A DNA stretch of 64,000 nt, taken from positions 119,844 through 183,843 of the forward strand of contig QPMI01000531.1 in assembly GCA_004431415.1 (NCBI GenBank). Direction: 5' to 3'. The notes under the pieces were generated by a model. It saw only the letters and a program-made list of their open reading frames with translations. It did no database searches and had not been told where the DNA came from. This document shows positions 22,939 through 32,317 of this stretch, in pieces. How positions within the stretch are numbered: position 1 is the stretch's first letter; the number at the start of each line of letters is the position of its first letter. The translations under genes were made by a program, and so were the position numbers. The stretch comes from Cyanophora paradoxa. Its lineage: Eukaryota > Glaucocystophyceae > Cyanophorales > Cyanophoraceae.

Positions 22939-23520
22939 TTGACCCTCGTGCCCGAGACGCGCATCGAGACCCGCACCGAGACGCGCACCTACGGTCTTTA
23001 CCTCTTCACGCGCGACGGTCCCGGCGCTCCCTTCCAGCCGGCGACCGTCGACGTCAACATCGCGGAGAACATCGGCCCGGCTGTTGCGCACGCCGCCGAC
23101 CAGGTGGCCGCGGCTGCGCAGGAGGAAGCCCGCGTCGAGGAGGACGCGCCCGGCTTCAGCCTCGACCAGCCGTCGCCGGAGCAGCTGAACGGCACTCCGC
23201 ACCCGGCAGCGAACCTCGTTTCCGGGCCTGGCGGCCGCGACCCGCACTCGGCGCCAGCCAGCCCGTACGGCGAGCCCATTCAGGAGGCAGCTCCGACGTT
23301 CCAGCCCGCAGCCGGACCGTCGAAGCCTCACGAGCAGCTGAAGTACGAGCTTTTCGGCACGCCGTCCTCGCAAGCGAGCGAGCACTCGGTCGTGGACCTC
23401 GTCTCGCCAGAGCTCCAGTCAGAACCGCGTTCCCCGGACGCGGACGAGATCGTTGCTTCCTGGAGACAGGAGCAGGCCGCTGAGAAGGAGCGGCGCCAGG
23501 CTAAGCGCCGCCGAGACTAG
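22939..23520 (+). CDS. Leader ORF upstream of gag, unknown function
   Basis: A 193-codon frame, Pro/Glu/Ala-rich with acidic stretches, ending RRQAKRRRD. The first codon of the open frame is TTG and no ATG is seen, so it may be spliced, shifted or translated from a non-standard start. Composition and clean codon use suggest it is real. It may be the N-terminal part of an extended Gag, but no domain is recognised. Confidence 0.4.
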   Translation: MTLVPETRIETRTETRTYGLYLFTRDGPGAPFQPATVDVNIAENIGPAVAHAADQVAAAAQEEARVEEDAPGFSLDQPSPEQLNGTPHPAANLVSGPGGRDPHSAPASPYGEPIQEAAPTFQPAAGPSKPHEQLKYELFGTPSSQASEHSVVDLVSPELQSEPRSPDADEIVASWRQEQAAEKERRQAKRRRD

Positions 23521-23636
23521 ATAAGACGCAGCTCCGTAGCGGGCGCACTTTCGTGCCCCTCTTTTCGAGCCTCGGCTCGAGCTCGCAGTCAGTTCCAGTT
23601 TCCGATTCAGATATCGATTTAGTTTTTTCTGCAGTC

Positions 23637-25079
23637 ATGGCAGAGTCGGCCCTAGCCCAGGTTTTCGCGGATTTCGCGCAGGAGCAGCAATTCAATCGCT
23701 GCCCGCCTCCTGTACTTCAGTCTTCAGATGTAGCCGTGTGGCTAGAGCGTTTTGACACTTGGGCCAAGTGTCTAGATAAAAAGCCGCATGCCTCTAAGCA
23801 GAAGGCAGTGGCACTGCTTATGTCATTAGACAAATCAAATCACATAACTGCATCGGGCCTGCGAGACTCTATTCTGAGTGTTGGAATTGAGACGGACAAG
23901 TACGAGGCGATAATCGATCATATTGTGCTACAGATCTCCGAGAGCCAGCGGCTGGAGGCCCTGCTCACTCGGTTGATCTTGGAGAAGGGCCGCGAGCTCT
24001 GCGAGTGCGAGCGCCCGTCAGTCATGGAGGCGACGGCGTTCATACGCGTGTGCATGGCGTACCGCAAGCTCCTCAAGATGGAACAAGATGTCCCCGACAG
24101 CTCGATGATCAACAAGATGATCGACGCTCTGAAGAGCCGGACTGAGCTGGTGCGGCGGGCACTGAAGGCGCAGACCACGCACAAGAGGGACTTGGCGCAG
24201 TGGAGCCAGGAGTTCTTGAAGCACGTCAAGACTGACTTCGCGTACCACAACGAAGCGAACAGACTGACGGCCGCTGTGAATCGGATCGGCCTGGACGACG
24301 ACGACGACCTGCAGCTCACATCAGGGCGCAAGTCGGCGGCGACGTACCCCAACGACGTACCCGTCCGGCCAGCTGCAGCTTCGGGAGGCGAGCTCCGGGA
24401 GGCGATCAGCAACCTGGAGAACAAGTTCAACAGCCTCATCGCAAGCTTGCAGTCGGTACAAGCGGACCAGGCGGGTATCAAGCAGTTCGTGGACGAGGCC
24501 CGCGAGAAGGGGGTCAAAGTCCTCGTGAAGGGGGGTACAGCGTTATCCCAAGGGGGGTACGCCGATCACTCGCGATTCCAGGGGATGCACCCCTCCCGCA
24601 TCGCGGAGGTGACGGAGCGAGTCGATGCCCAGGCGGGGTACGATGACGCTCAGGGGGGGTACAGCAATTTTGTCTGCTGGAATTGCGATCAGCCTGGGCA
24701 CCGGTCTTTCGAATGCCAGCAGCCCAAGCGAAACACACCTGGCCCTCGCAGGCCTCGGCAGCAGCAAGGCAGCCCGAATCGCCGCGTAGTTATCATGAAG
24801 CCGCAGCGAGGGGGGTACGCCTCTGCGCCGCAAGGCGGTAAGGGCGGGTACAACAAGCGCCGCTATGAGGAGCGCGACGAGCAGGAGGAGCGCACGGACA
24901 GGAGCGCCAAGCGGAAGTCCGTGCACTGCAACTACTGCGGACGCGATGGTCATGCGGAGAAGCAATGCAAGGTCAAGGAGGCGGACGACCTACGGAAGGA
25001 GCTCAAGTCGGCGCTCCAAGACATGAAGGAGCTGAAGGAGTCCTTTCGGGGCCAGCGCCGCCGTGAGCAAGACGAGTGA
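23637..25079 (+). CDS. gag: Gag polyprotein with two CCHC zinc knuckles
   Basis: The ATG at 23637 (MAESALAQVFADFAQEQ) is preferred over the upstream in-frame region from 23553. A helical capsid-like part (VWLERFDTWAKCL, about residue 40) is followed by a Gly/Tyr-rich linker in which GGYA/GGYS units recur. Two zinc knuckles follow, CWNCDQPGHRSFEC (about 24675) and CNYCGRDGHAEKQC (about 24928), and a charged C-terminus ends at 25079. The next frame (pol) overlaps in the +1 frame with no ATG, so Pol is probably made by frameshifting. Confidence 0.85.
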   Translation: MAESALAQVFADFAQEQQFNRCPPPVLQSSDVAVWLERFDTWAKCLDKKPHASKQKAVALLMSLDKSNHITASGLRDSILSVGIETDKYEAIIDHIVLQISESQRLEALLTRLILEKGRELCECERPSVMEATAFIRVCMAYRKLLKMEQDVPDSSMINKMIDALKSRTELVRRALKAQTTHKRDLAQWSQEFLKHVKTDFAYHNEANRLTAAVNRIGLDDDDDLQLTSGRKSAATYPNDVPVRPAAASGGELREAISNLENKFNSLIASLQSVQADQAGIKQFVDEAREKGVKVLVKGGTALSQGGYADHSRFQGMHPSRIAEVTERVDAQAGYDDAQGGYSNFVCWNCDQPGHRSFECQQPKRNTPGPRRPRQQQGSPNRRVVIMKPQRGGYASAPQGGKGGYNKRRYEERDEQEERTDRSAKRKSVHCNYCGRDGHAEKQCKVKEADDLRKELKSALQDMKELKESFRGQRRREQDE

Positions 25080-28000
25080 ACGAGCGGCGGACGGGGCGCG
25101 ACGACGCCAGCAGCCGTCTCCGCCCGTCAGCATCGGAGCTGCGCGTAGTGTAAATACTAGCAATCGATTTTCGGTTTTGGCGAACCTTGATTCAGATTCG
25201 GAGTCGGAAGCAGACTCGGATTTAGTGTCGGAAAGCGACAGCGAGCACTGCAGCGAGTGCAGCAAATCGATCTGTTTCGTGCAAGATCATGAGGATGCAT
25301 GGTACGGGATGGAGATGCCCGCACCTGTAGCGAGTATTGCAGCATATGTATCGGGCCTTATGATGCGTGAGACGGAGCTCGGTGAATCTGAGCGTCCGCG
25401 AGTGTTAGATCCGGATCGGAAGCAGAGTGAAGTGAATGGCGGACTCGATGCAGTCGAGTCGTGCGTGAAGAATAGCCGGCAGCTCGGTGAATCTGAGCGT
25501 CGTGATGTTAGGCGCAGTGAATCTGCGGCCAAAGAGCGAGCGGACCGGTCCAGTGGAGCTGGGCGCGGTCAGAAGCGTGCCCACTCGGTGAATCTGAGCG
25601 AGGGCGTACACTCGGTGAATCTGAGTGCGAGAGCAGTGGCGTGCGACTCGGAGAAGAGGGCGCACGGCCAGGCCAGCCCGGGGCCGCACAAGGCGGGCGC
25701 AGGCTCAGCGTTGTCGCCGCGTCCGGGGGGCATAGGAGCCAGAGAGGGGACTTCCAGGAGGCGCCCTGCGGATGGAGCTGCCAAGGGGACGCCCGGAAGC
25801 AGTGTTCGGCCCTCGGAGCCGACTGGAGGTGCTCCTGGTCCGTCGTCGAAGGAGAGAGCCACCCCAGCGGAGAACGATCCCCCGTCGACTCCGCCTGGCG
25901 GGCCAGCTCGGCAAGGAGGCTACGTGCCTGAGGAGTACGTGGTCAAGCAACGGAAACGTCCGGAGAGACGTCTTGCCGACGACCCGATCGACAATGCACG
26001 GACCGAACAAGGTGTCAAGGGCCGGAGGGGCCTACTCGAACGTGACTTGCAGCGCGCTGGTACAGATCCACGCGTTGCCCCAGCGAACGCAGCCTCGACC
26101 CAGCTGAAGAAGACCGTCAAGACTGCACGCAAGTCGTTAGTCTTCCTCGGCAAGGTCGGAGCTGTGCACATGCCGCCCGTCGCGGTGGACGACAGGGGCG
26201 TGGCCGCCTACCTCGAACGACTCAGGGAGACGGCCGCCGCCATCCGCAACGTCCACCTCCGACGTGGTGTGCACGCCAACGTGACGGTGCGAGTCAACGA
26301 CGCGGCCGAGTCCATCATGGCGTTGGTGGACACGGGCGCTGCGTTCTCCATCGTCTCAGAGAAGGTCATCAAGAAATACGGATTGGAGTCCAAGATTAAC
26401 AAGACCTTCACGGCCTCGTTCGCAACCGCGGACGGGTCGCCAGTCAGATGTTTGGGGATGATCGACCTGAACATCAAGCTCGGCAGCCTGTTACACGTGA
26501 ATCAGCCGTTTTTCGTGTGGAAGACTCTTCCCACGAACCTGATTCTAGGCGCCGACTTCATCAAGGCGAATCGCTGGGTAGTAGATCTCGTAGATGGGGT
26601 CCTGCAGCACAAGGACAAGCTCGATCAGCACGTCAAGATCGAGTTGGACGGCAGCTCGGCACCAGCAATGACGGTGGCCGCAGATTGTAAAGTGCCGCCA
26701 ATGTCCGAGAAGAATGTTCAGGTAGTGCTGCGAGATAGTATCAGACAGCCGAAGGACGGCACAGCAGGATTGATAGAAAGAGACGAGCTTTTTCATACTC
26801 GGCATCGTATATATCTTTCGAATACGATAGGAAAGTTCGATGAGGGCGTCTGCACTGTACGCGTGCTGAACCCCTCCAGCAAGACCGTAATGCTGCGAAA
26901 GGATACGTTAGTTGGTTATTGGACCGATGCATCGAAAGTAGAAATTCACACGATTTTAGAAAACGGCGTCGGAGGAGATGCCAGACGCAAAGGACGTGGC
27001 CCGATCGTTGCAGCCTTGGCCCAGGCTGTGAAGCAGAAGCAATTAGATATTCCAGTATGTTGGTGTGGAAAGTGCAGCGAGTGTACAGAACGTGAAAACG
27101 ATCCGGAGTGGAAGGAGCTTAAGCAGAAGCTCGATGTAGGAACAGATAGCTTGCCGGACGAGGTCCGGAGGCAAGTGTATGCAGTTCTATATCATTTCCG
27201 AGATATATTCTCGTCGACTTTAGACCCCAACAAAACGATGCCCAAGGAGTTCGCGCACCGGATCGATACAGGCAATCATCGACCGATCCGCGTACCTCCT
27301 CGGCATGTCGACCCTGTGCGGCGGGAGGAGATTCGTAAGAAGGTGCAGGAGATGCTCGATCAAGGGCTCATCCAACCTTCGAAGTCTCAATGGGCCTTTC
27401 CTGTCGTCTTGGCCAAGAAGAAGGACGGCACGTGGAGGTTCTGCGTTGACTATCGACAACTGAATGCGATAACAAAACGAGACTCGTACCCTCTCCCACG
27501 GGTAGACGACATCCTGGACACGTTGCAAGGCGCCGTGATCTTCTCGACGATCGATCTCCTGTCGGGATTTCATCAGCTCGAGCTGCATGAAGACGACAGA
27601 GAGAAGACAGCCTTTGTCACACCTGACGGCTTGCATGAGTGGCTCAGAATGCCGATGGGCCTCTGCGGAGCGCCGCAGAGCTTCGAAAGAGCGATGGATT
27701 TGCTGTTATCCGACCTGAAATGGAGTGTATGTTGTATATACATCGATGATGTAGTGATTTTTGCAAAGGACGTCGAGGAGCACGCAGCGGACCTTGTCGA
27801 GGTGTTCAGTCGCCTTCGCAAGGCGAACGTCAAGGTGAAGCCGTCGAAATGTCACTTCGCGAAGCCGGAGGTGGAGCTGCTAGGCCACATTGTCAACGCG
27901 GAGGGCGTGAAAGTGGATCCGAAAAAGGTGGCCGTACTCCACGACTGGCCGCGGCCGCGGAACGTGCGCCAGCTTCGGGGGTTTATCGGTTTCGCGTCGT

Positions 28001-29115
28001 ACTATCGGCGGTTCATCAAGGGCTTCAGCAACACGGCAGCCCCGCTGACATCTCTCTTGAAGGCTCGCACACCTTGGGCCTGGGGGGACGCTCAGCAGGC
28101 AGCGTTCGAGGCGTTGAAGAAAGCTCTCACCTCGGCGCCCGTGTTGCGGTACCCCGACTTTACTCGTCCGTTCATACTTCAGACCGACGCCAGTGTCGAC
28201 GGATTCGGCGCGGTCCTGAAGCAGAAGGACATTCGCGGTTTGGAGTACCTTGTCAGTTGCGCGAGTCGAGCGACAAGGGACTCGGAACGCAATTATTCAG
28301 TGACAGACCTGGAAGCAGCTGCAGTGGTGTGGGCCGTCACTGAGCAGTATCGGCCGTATCTGGAGCTGGGGCGCTTTACCCTGCGCACAGATCACAAGGC
28401 GTTGCTGACGGTATTGCGGCCGACGTACCAACTCAGTGGTGCAGTCGCGAATCGTCACGCCAAGTGGGCCGAACGACTCATGCGGTTCATGCCGTTTGAC
28501 ATTGAGTACGTGAAGGGCACGAAGAACATCGAGCCCGATGTCCTGTCGCGACTTTATGAGAAGTACACGAAAGTGGATAAGGCGACGGAGACGGACCCTG
28601 ATCCATTTTTCGGTGCTAGGACGAACGAAGCTTGCGGTGCTAGGACGAACGAGCCAGCAGCTGCAGCTGTCGTCTCGTCCGTCGCAGCTTCGGCACCAGC
28701 CGCTGGTCACGTCGACGTGGGCTACACCCAGGCTGCGGTCGATTGCGACTTGGTCAGCGCATTGCAGGAGGCAATCGCTACTAAGCGCGTCGGGCCCAGC
28801 CCCCCGTCACTCCAGCAGCTGGCCGGCGAAGCTCTAGTCGCTCTCTTGGCTAGCAAGGGCGATCGTCTGGCTATCTCGGAGTTCCTTCGCAAGCGGGAGG
28901 TGGCGCACCGGCTCAAGGACAAGACGGAGGCGCCGCGAGTCGCGTCAGTGCAGGAGAGCACTGCGCGGTTCGGCCGCCCGCTGGGACTCGGAGCTGGAAA
29001 AAGAACTTGGTGTCGCTCCCTCTCACGGACGACGACGTCAAGCGTCTGCATCTGCGGACGGCAACGCCAGACATCGCTACTCAGCCAGGGAAGCGACCAA
29101 GGGCAGGACAAGTAA
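25063..29115 (+). CDS. pol: Pol part 1: aspartic protease, reverse transcriptase, RNase H
   Basis: Open for 1350 codons, overlapping the end of gag. The protease has ALVDTGAAFSIV near 26325. The reverse transcriptase has FCVDYRQLNAITKRD (about 27440), FSTIDLLSGFHQLEL and the catalytic YIDDVVIF near 27740. The RNase H has LQTDASVDGFGAVL (about 28180), ITDLEAAAVVWAV-type core and TLRTDHKALL. About 400 residues before the protease are low-complexity and charged, with repeated LGESER and SVNLS words. The stop at 29115 follows a one-base frame change near 29000, after which integrase continues in another frame. Confidence 0.9.
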   Translation: MSKTSERAADGARRRQQPSPPVSIGAARSVNTSNRFSVLANLDSDSESEADSDLVSESDSEHCSECSKSICFVQDHEDAWYGMEMPAPVASIAAYVSGLMMRETELGESERPRVLDPDRKQSEVNGGLDAVESCVKNSRQLGESERRDVRRSESAAKERADRSSGAGRGQKRAHSVNLSEGVHSVNLSARAVACDSEKRAHGQASPGPHKAGAGSALSPRPGGIGAREGTSRRRPADGAAKGTPGSSVRPSEPTGGAPGPSSKERATPAENDPPSTPPGGPARQGGYVPEEYVVKQRKRPERRLADDPIDNARTEQGVKGRRGLLERDLQRAGTDPRVAPANAASTQLKKTVKTARKSLVFLGKVGAVHMPPVAVDDRGVAAYLERLRETAAAIRNVHLRRGVHANVTVRVNDAAESIMALVDTGAAFSIVSEKVIKKYGLESKINKTFTASFATADGSPVRCLGMIDLNIKLGSLLHVNQPFFVWKTLPTNLILGADFIKANRWVVDLVDGVLQHKDKLDQHVKIELDGSSAPAMTVAADCKVPPMSEKNVQVVLRDSIRQPKDGTAGLIERDELFHTRHRIYLSNTIGKFDEGVCTVRVLNPSSKTVMLRKDTLVGYWTDASKVEIHTILENGVGGDARRKGRGPIVAALAQAVKQKQLDIPVCWCGKCSECTERENDPEWKELKQKLDVGTDSLPDEVRRQVYAVLYHFRDIFSSTLDPNKTMPKEFAHRIDTGNHRPIRVPPRHVDPVRREEIRKKVQEMLDQGLIQPSKSQWAFPVVLAKKKDGTWRFCVDYRQLNAITKRDSYPLPRVDDILDTLQGAVIFSTIDLLSGFHQLELHEDDREKTAFVTPDGLHEWLRMPMGLCGAPQSFERAMDLLLSDLKWSVCCIYIDDVVIFAKDVEEHAADLVEVFSRLRKANVKVKPSKCHFAKPEVELLGHIVNAEGVKVDPKKVAVLHDWPRPRNVRQLRGFIGFASYYRRFIKGFSNTAAPLTSLLKARTPWAWGDAQQAAFEALKKALTSAPVLRYPDFTRPFILQTDASVDGFGAVLKQKDIRGLEYLVSCASRATRDSERNYSVTDLEAAAVVWAVTEQYRPYLELGRFTLRTDHKALLTVLRPTYQLSGAVANRHAKWAERLMRFMPFDIEYVKGTKNIEPDVLSRLYEKYTKVDKATETDPDPFFGARTNEACGARTNEPAAAAVVSSVAASAPAAGHVDVGYTQAAVDCDLVSALQEAIATKRVGPSPPSLQQLAGEALVALLASKGDRLAISEFLRKREVAHRLKDKTEAPRVASVQESTARFGRPLGLGAGKRTWCRSLSRTTTSSVCICGRQRQTSLLSQGSDQGQDK

Positions 29116-30300
29116 CGTGCCTGGGATTCCGAGCGACCTTGCGCGCAGCAGTTCAGGCCGTGGCCGGGGAGTCCGCGCCTGCGCCTGGCTGGCTCGTGCG
29201 ACGAGTTCGCGCCGTAGTTGATGCCTGCTCGCTCTGTGCTGGCCGGCGCTTGGCGAAGCGACGGTTCCAGCCGGCGGCAGCTCCTGCGGTCGCCAACGTA
29301 AGCGAACAGCCGACGAGCTTGCCTAGCTCTAGGTTGCGCGACGCTCAGCGGGCAGACCGGACGCTAGCGCCGCTCATCGCTTGGTTGGCAGGGGAGAAGT
29401 CGATCTCGAAGCTCCCTGCGAAAACGCGATCGGATCTCGCACAACGTGCTCAAGATTACAAACTCGGACCTGGAGGTCTCCTCCTCCACGTCTCGCGGCT
29501 GCAAGACAAGGAGTTGACGCGCATCGTGGTCCCGACGGCCCTGCGATCCGAAATCGTTCGTGAGGCGCACAGCGGTTACGGCGCGGGTCACGGCGGCTAC
29601 CATGCGACAGTCAAACGAGTGAACATGAAGTTTTACTGGCCTCGGATGCGGGAGAGCATTCGCAAGTTCGTGTCGACCTGCGAACCATGCCGGAATCAGA
29701 AATTTGATCGAGCGACGGAGGCGAAGCCGACGCCTAGATTTGCATCTCGACCGATGCAGCGGTGGCAGATCGATGAGGTTAAGTTTGCTGGACAAGATGC
29801 TAAGTCGCTGATCACGCTAGAGGACGTGTTTTCGAAGTGGATGATGGCGCATGTCAAGCCGGTGGCCAATAGTCGCACCGTGATCGAGGCTCTTGAGGCG
29901 GAGTTCAAGGAGCATGGCTTGCCTCTGGAGATCGAGTGCGATCAAGGCACTGCGTTCATTAGCAAGGACGTGCAAGCGTACCTAGCTGAGAAGGGCGTGC
30001 GGCTGGTCATCATGCCAGCGTACGCGCCTCAGACGAAAGGAGCCCTGGAGCGCGGACATCAGACGTTGGAGGCTAAGATTCGTACGCTCACGGAGGAGCA
30101 CCGCGGGACCAGCTGGACGAAGTGGGTGGACGCGGCGCTTCACGCGATGCGGACGACTCAGCACTCGGCGACGGGATTCACTCCGTTCCGACTGCACAAG
30201 GGCTACGATCCCTTCACATCGCTGGATCTCAAGTTCTCGTCGCTGGCGACTCTGGGATCGGGCGCGGCGCAGTTGGCCCTTCGCCATCTGCGCTGGCGTT
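29007..30300 (+). CDS. pol: Pol part 2: integrase (frame-shifted from part 1)
   Basis: Inserts the cDNA into chromosomes. It continues pol in a different frame from about 29007 (the first codons are not an independent start). The zinc-binding HHCC module spans HSGYGAGHGG to STCEPCRNQK (29570-29700). The catalytic triad shows as WQIDEVKF (29765), IECDQGTAF (29930) and KGALERGHQ (30040). After about 30250 the coding signal moves to another frame, so the stop at 30395 is not the natural end. Confidence 0.85.
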
Positions 30301-31051
30301 CGGTCCGGGCAAGACGGCGGCGGAGAACGATAAGGAGGACTCACACACGATCTGGCGATGGGATGGGACTTGCTGGTCTGAGTGCTCGATGGTGACAAGC
30401 AAGCGACGGCAACCATTGCATTGTCGCTGGCGGATCGCAGCACCCGCGGCGGCAGTACTGATTGCCAAGCTTGACAAGTTGCAGTTCGACGCTCCGGGAG
30501 CGCACTGGACGACGCCGTCCACGCGTGCTCATCCAAGGGACAGAGCTCGCGCGGCGGAGTCAACGGCGGCGCAGCCGACTAAGGCGAAAGCTCCTAGCTT
30601 CGTTCCACTGTTCAGCGAACGAGTCGGGCCGGTCGCTACTGAGGCCGACCGACTGCGATCGCTGAGCAAGGAGGGCTACAGTACGTTGGTGACGGAATTG
30701 CGTACCCGTCAGAAATTTGATCGGGAGCAAGCTTTTCTGAACATGTTTCGGCAAGGACTTCGCATGCGGCATACGCATGTCAATATCAATCGAGGTCGCA
30801 AGCGACAGTTTATGGCTGGACAGCCCGTGGATCTTTTCGTGCCGACCGATCGTTCAAAGAAGCCTGGACTTCCGAACGCTTCGGGTTGGAGCGGCCCCTA
30901 TTTTGTGCAAGAAGTCATTTCGAGATCTAGAGTGAGGGTAACGTCGTTTGCGGACGATGTGCGTGTACATCATAGACCAGGAGAGTCTTTTGTAGTGCAT
31001 GTGACGCGTTTGCGTGGGCGTCCTGTTGAGTTATCTATGCCTATGGCTTAG
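30250..31051 (+). CDS. pol: Pol part 3: integrase C-terminal and chromodomain-like tail
   Basis: The last frame of pol. It carries MFRQGLRMRHTHVN, RGRKRQFMAGQPVDLF (the GPY/F-type integrase tail that binds DNA) and ends in a compact strand-rich section (SGWSGPYFVQEVISRS to VVHVTRLRGRPVEL) resembling the SH3-like or chromodomain tails of gypsy integrases. It stops at 31051, 62 bp before the 3' LTR. Confidence 0.65.
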
Positions 31052-31113
31052 TGCTAGGCCCGTATGTTGTGGTCGTTTTCGTGACGAGGACGTCACGTTG
31101 GTGCTAGGACGAA

Positions 31114-31542
31114 TGTTGTGGTCGCTTTGAAGCGCTAGCTTCGTGATCGTGATCGAACTCATGATCAGGGCGTGACTCATTGTAATACAGAATCATGTAC
31201 CCTTAGCAAGCGCAGGATCATGTACCCCTAGACAGGGCGGCTAGGGCTAGATGTTCGAGAAGCTTCTAGGGCTAGTTATTCGTGAATATTCCGAGGCTAG
31301 CCGCAGTCGGCCAGCCCCTCGAGAAGCTTCCTAGCCTAGCCTATATAAGCCCTCTTGCAGCCATGTACACGAGTCAGCGTGTGCCTACGAGCCAGGCGTC
31401 TGTGCCTCGGGCTCCTGTGTCTGGGAATCCGACTGTCCAGGTCTGTATCTCTGCGTGTGAGGGCTGGGGCTCAGTCACCAGGGTTCTAGAGTGCTCTAGA
31501 GGCTGAATATGCCTGGGGGAGAGCCTCATTTAAGATCGAACA
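31114..31542 (+). repeat. 3' LTR
   Basis: 429 bp, same sequence as the 5' LTR by eye, including TATATAA at 31342-31348. It is followed by TCGC. The stretch just upstream (31052-31113) has only a weak purine run, so the polypurine tract is not obvious. Confidence 0.9.
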
Positions 31543-32317
31543 TCGCTCGTGTCTGGAGGCTTCTCTGCAGAGAAACGTGTCACTTTCGCTGTGCAAGTAA
31601 ACTTTGTATGGGTGAAAATATTTGCTGAAAGTTTTCGAAAGTTTACTGAAAATTTACAGGGCATTTTGGGATAATAAAATTTCAGCAACACTGCTCGCCG
31701 CCGAGTCGCCGGCCGCGGCTGGCTCGGAGAACTCGCGGAGTCGCGGTGCTAGTAGCCTGCTACCGGGTACTAGCGGGTACAGTCGCGTCGCCAACTTGCA
31801 TGGTCCATCAGGTTCATGAATGATCATGAATCAAGGTGATGAATGTTGGCGTCACTGTTGGCGTCACTGTTGGCGTTGCAACTAATATAACAAGTGGCTT
31901 GATTGAAAATAATGGCAGGTGGGTACATGCTGCGGCATTTGTGTACCAGCCAGCTTCGAACCTGCGTCTCGCGCACTGTCAGGTGACATACATCGCGGCG
32001 CCGGCGGCGGGCGCTCAAACACGGCGGAGAGCACCGGGAGACCTGTAGTGCTGTAACCGATTGAACGGAAGCAGTAGGAAAACAGTAGCAGTGCCGGACC
32101 CGTCCGGTGCGTGCGTCTGCATATGCATGCATGGGGCAGGCCTGGAAGCGAACTCAATCAGCCAGCGCGTCGCGATGAGATCATGATCAGCCCAAGACTC
32201 AAGCGCGCGTTAGCGCGCGTTGTAATTAACGCGCCTGACTCAACATGTACAGGTGTGGGGCTCTACGTGACAGTTCTGCGGGCACATCGGCGATCTTATA
32301 CGTAGCAATGCAGCGCT
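31543..32317. other. Intergenic DNA, no gene seen
   Basis: Contains a triple GTTGGCGTCACT repeat (31843-31876) and TGAAAGTTTTCGAAAG words near 31625. No supported coding region. Confidence 0.5.

Larger units (their letters stand above)
22108..31542 (+). mobile_element. Ty3/gypsy LTR retrotransposon, near-complete
   Basis: A 9.4-kb element with two 429-bp LTRs in direct orientation (TGTTGTGG...GAACA), flanked by TCGC at 22104-22107 and 31543-31546. A tRNA primer-binding-like TGG follows the 5' LTR. Internal order is leader ORF, gag with two zinc knuckles, protease, reverse transcriptase, RNase H, integrase, which places it in Ty3/gypsy (integrase after RNase H). Pol is interrupted by two frame changes (about 29.0 and 30.3 kb) although the LTRs look identical. 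Confidence 0.9.
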
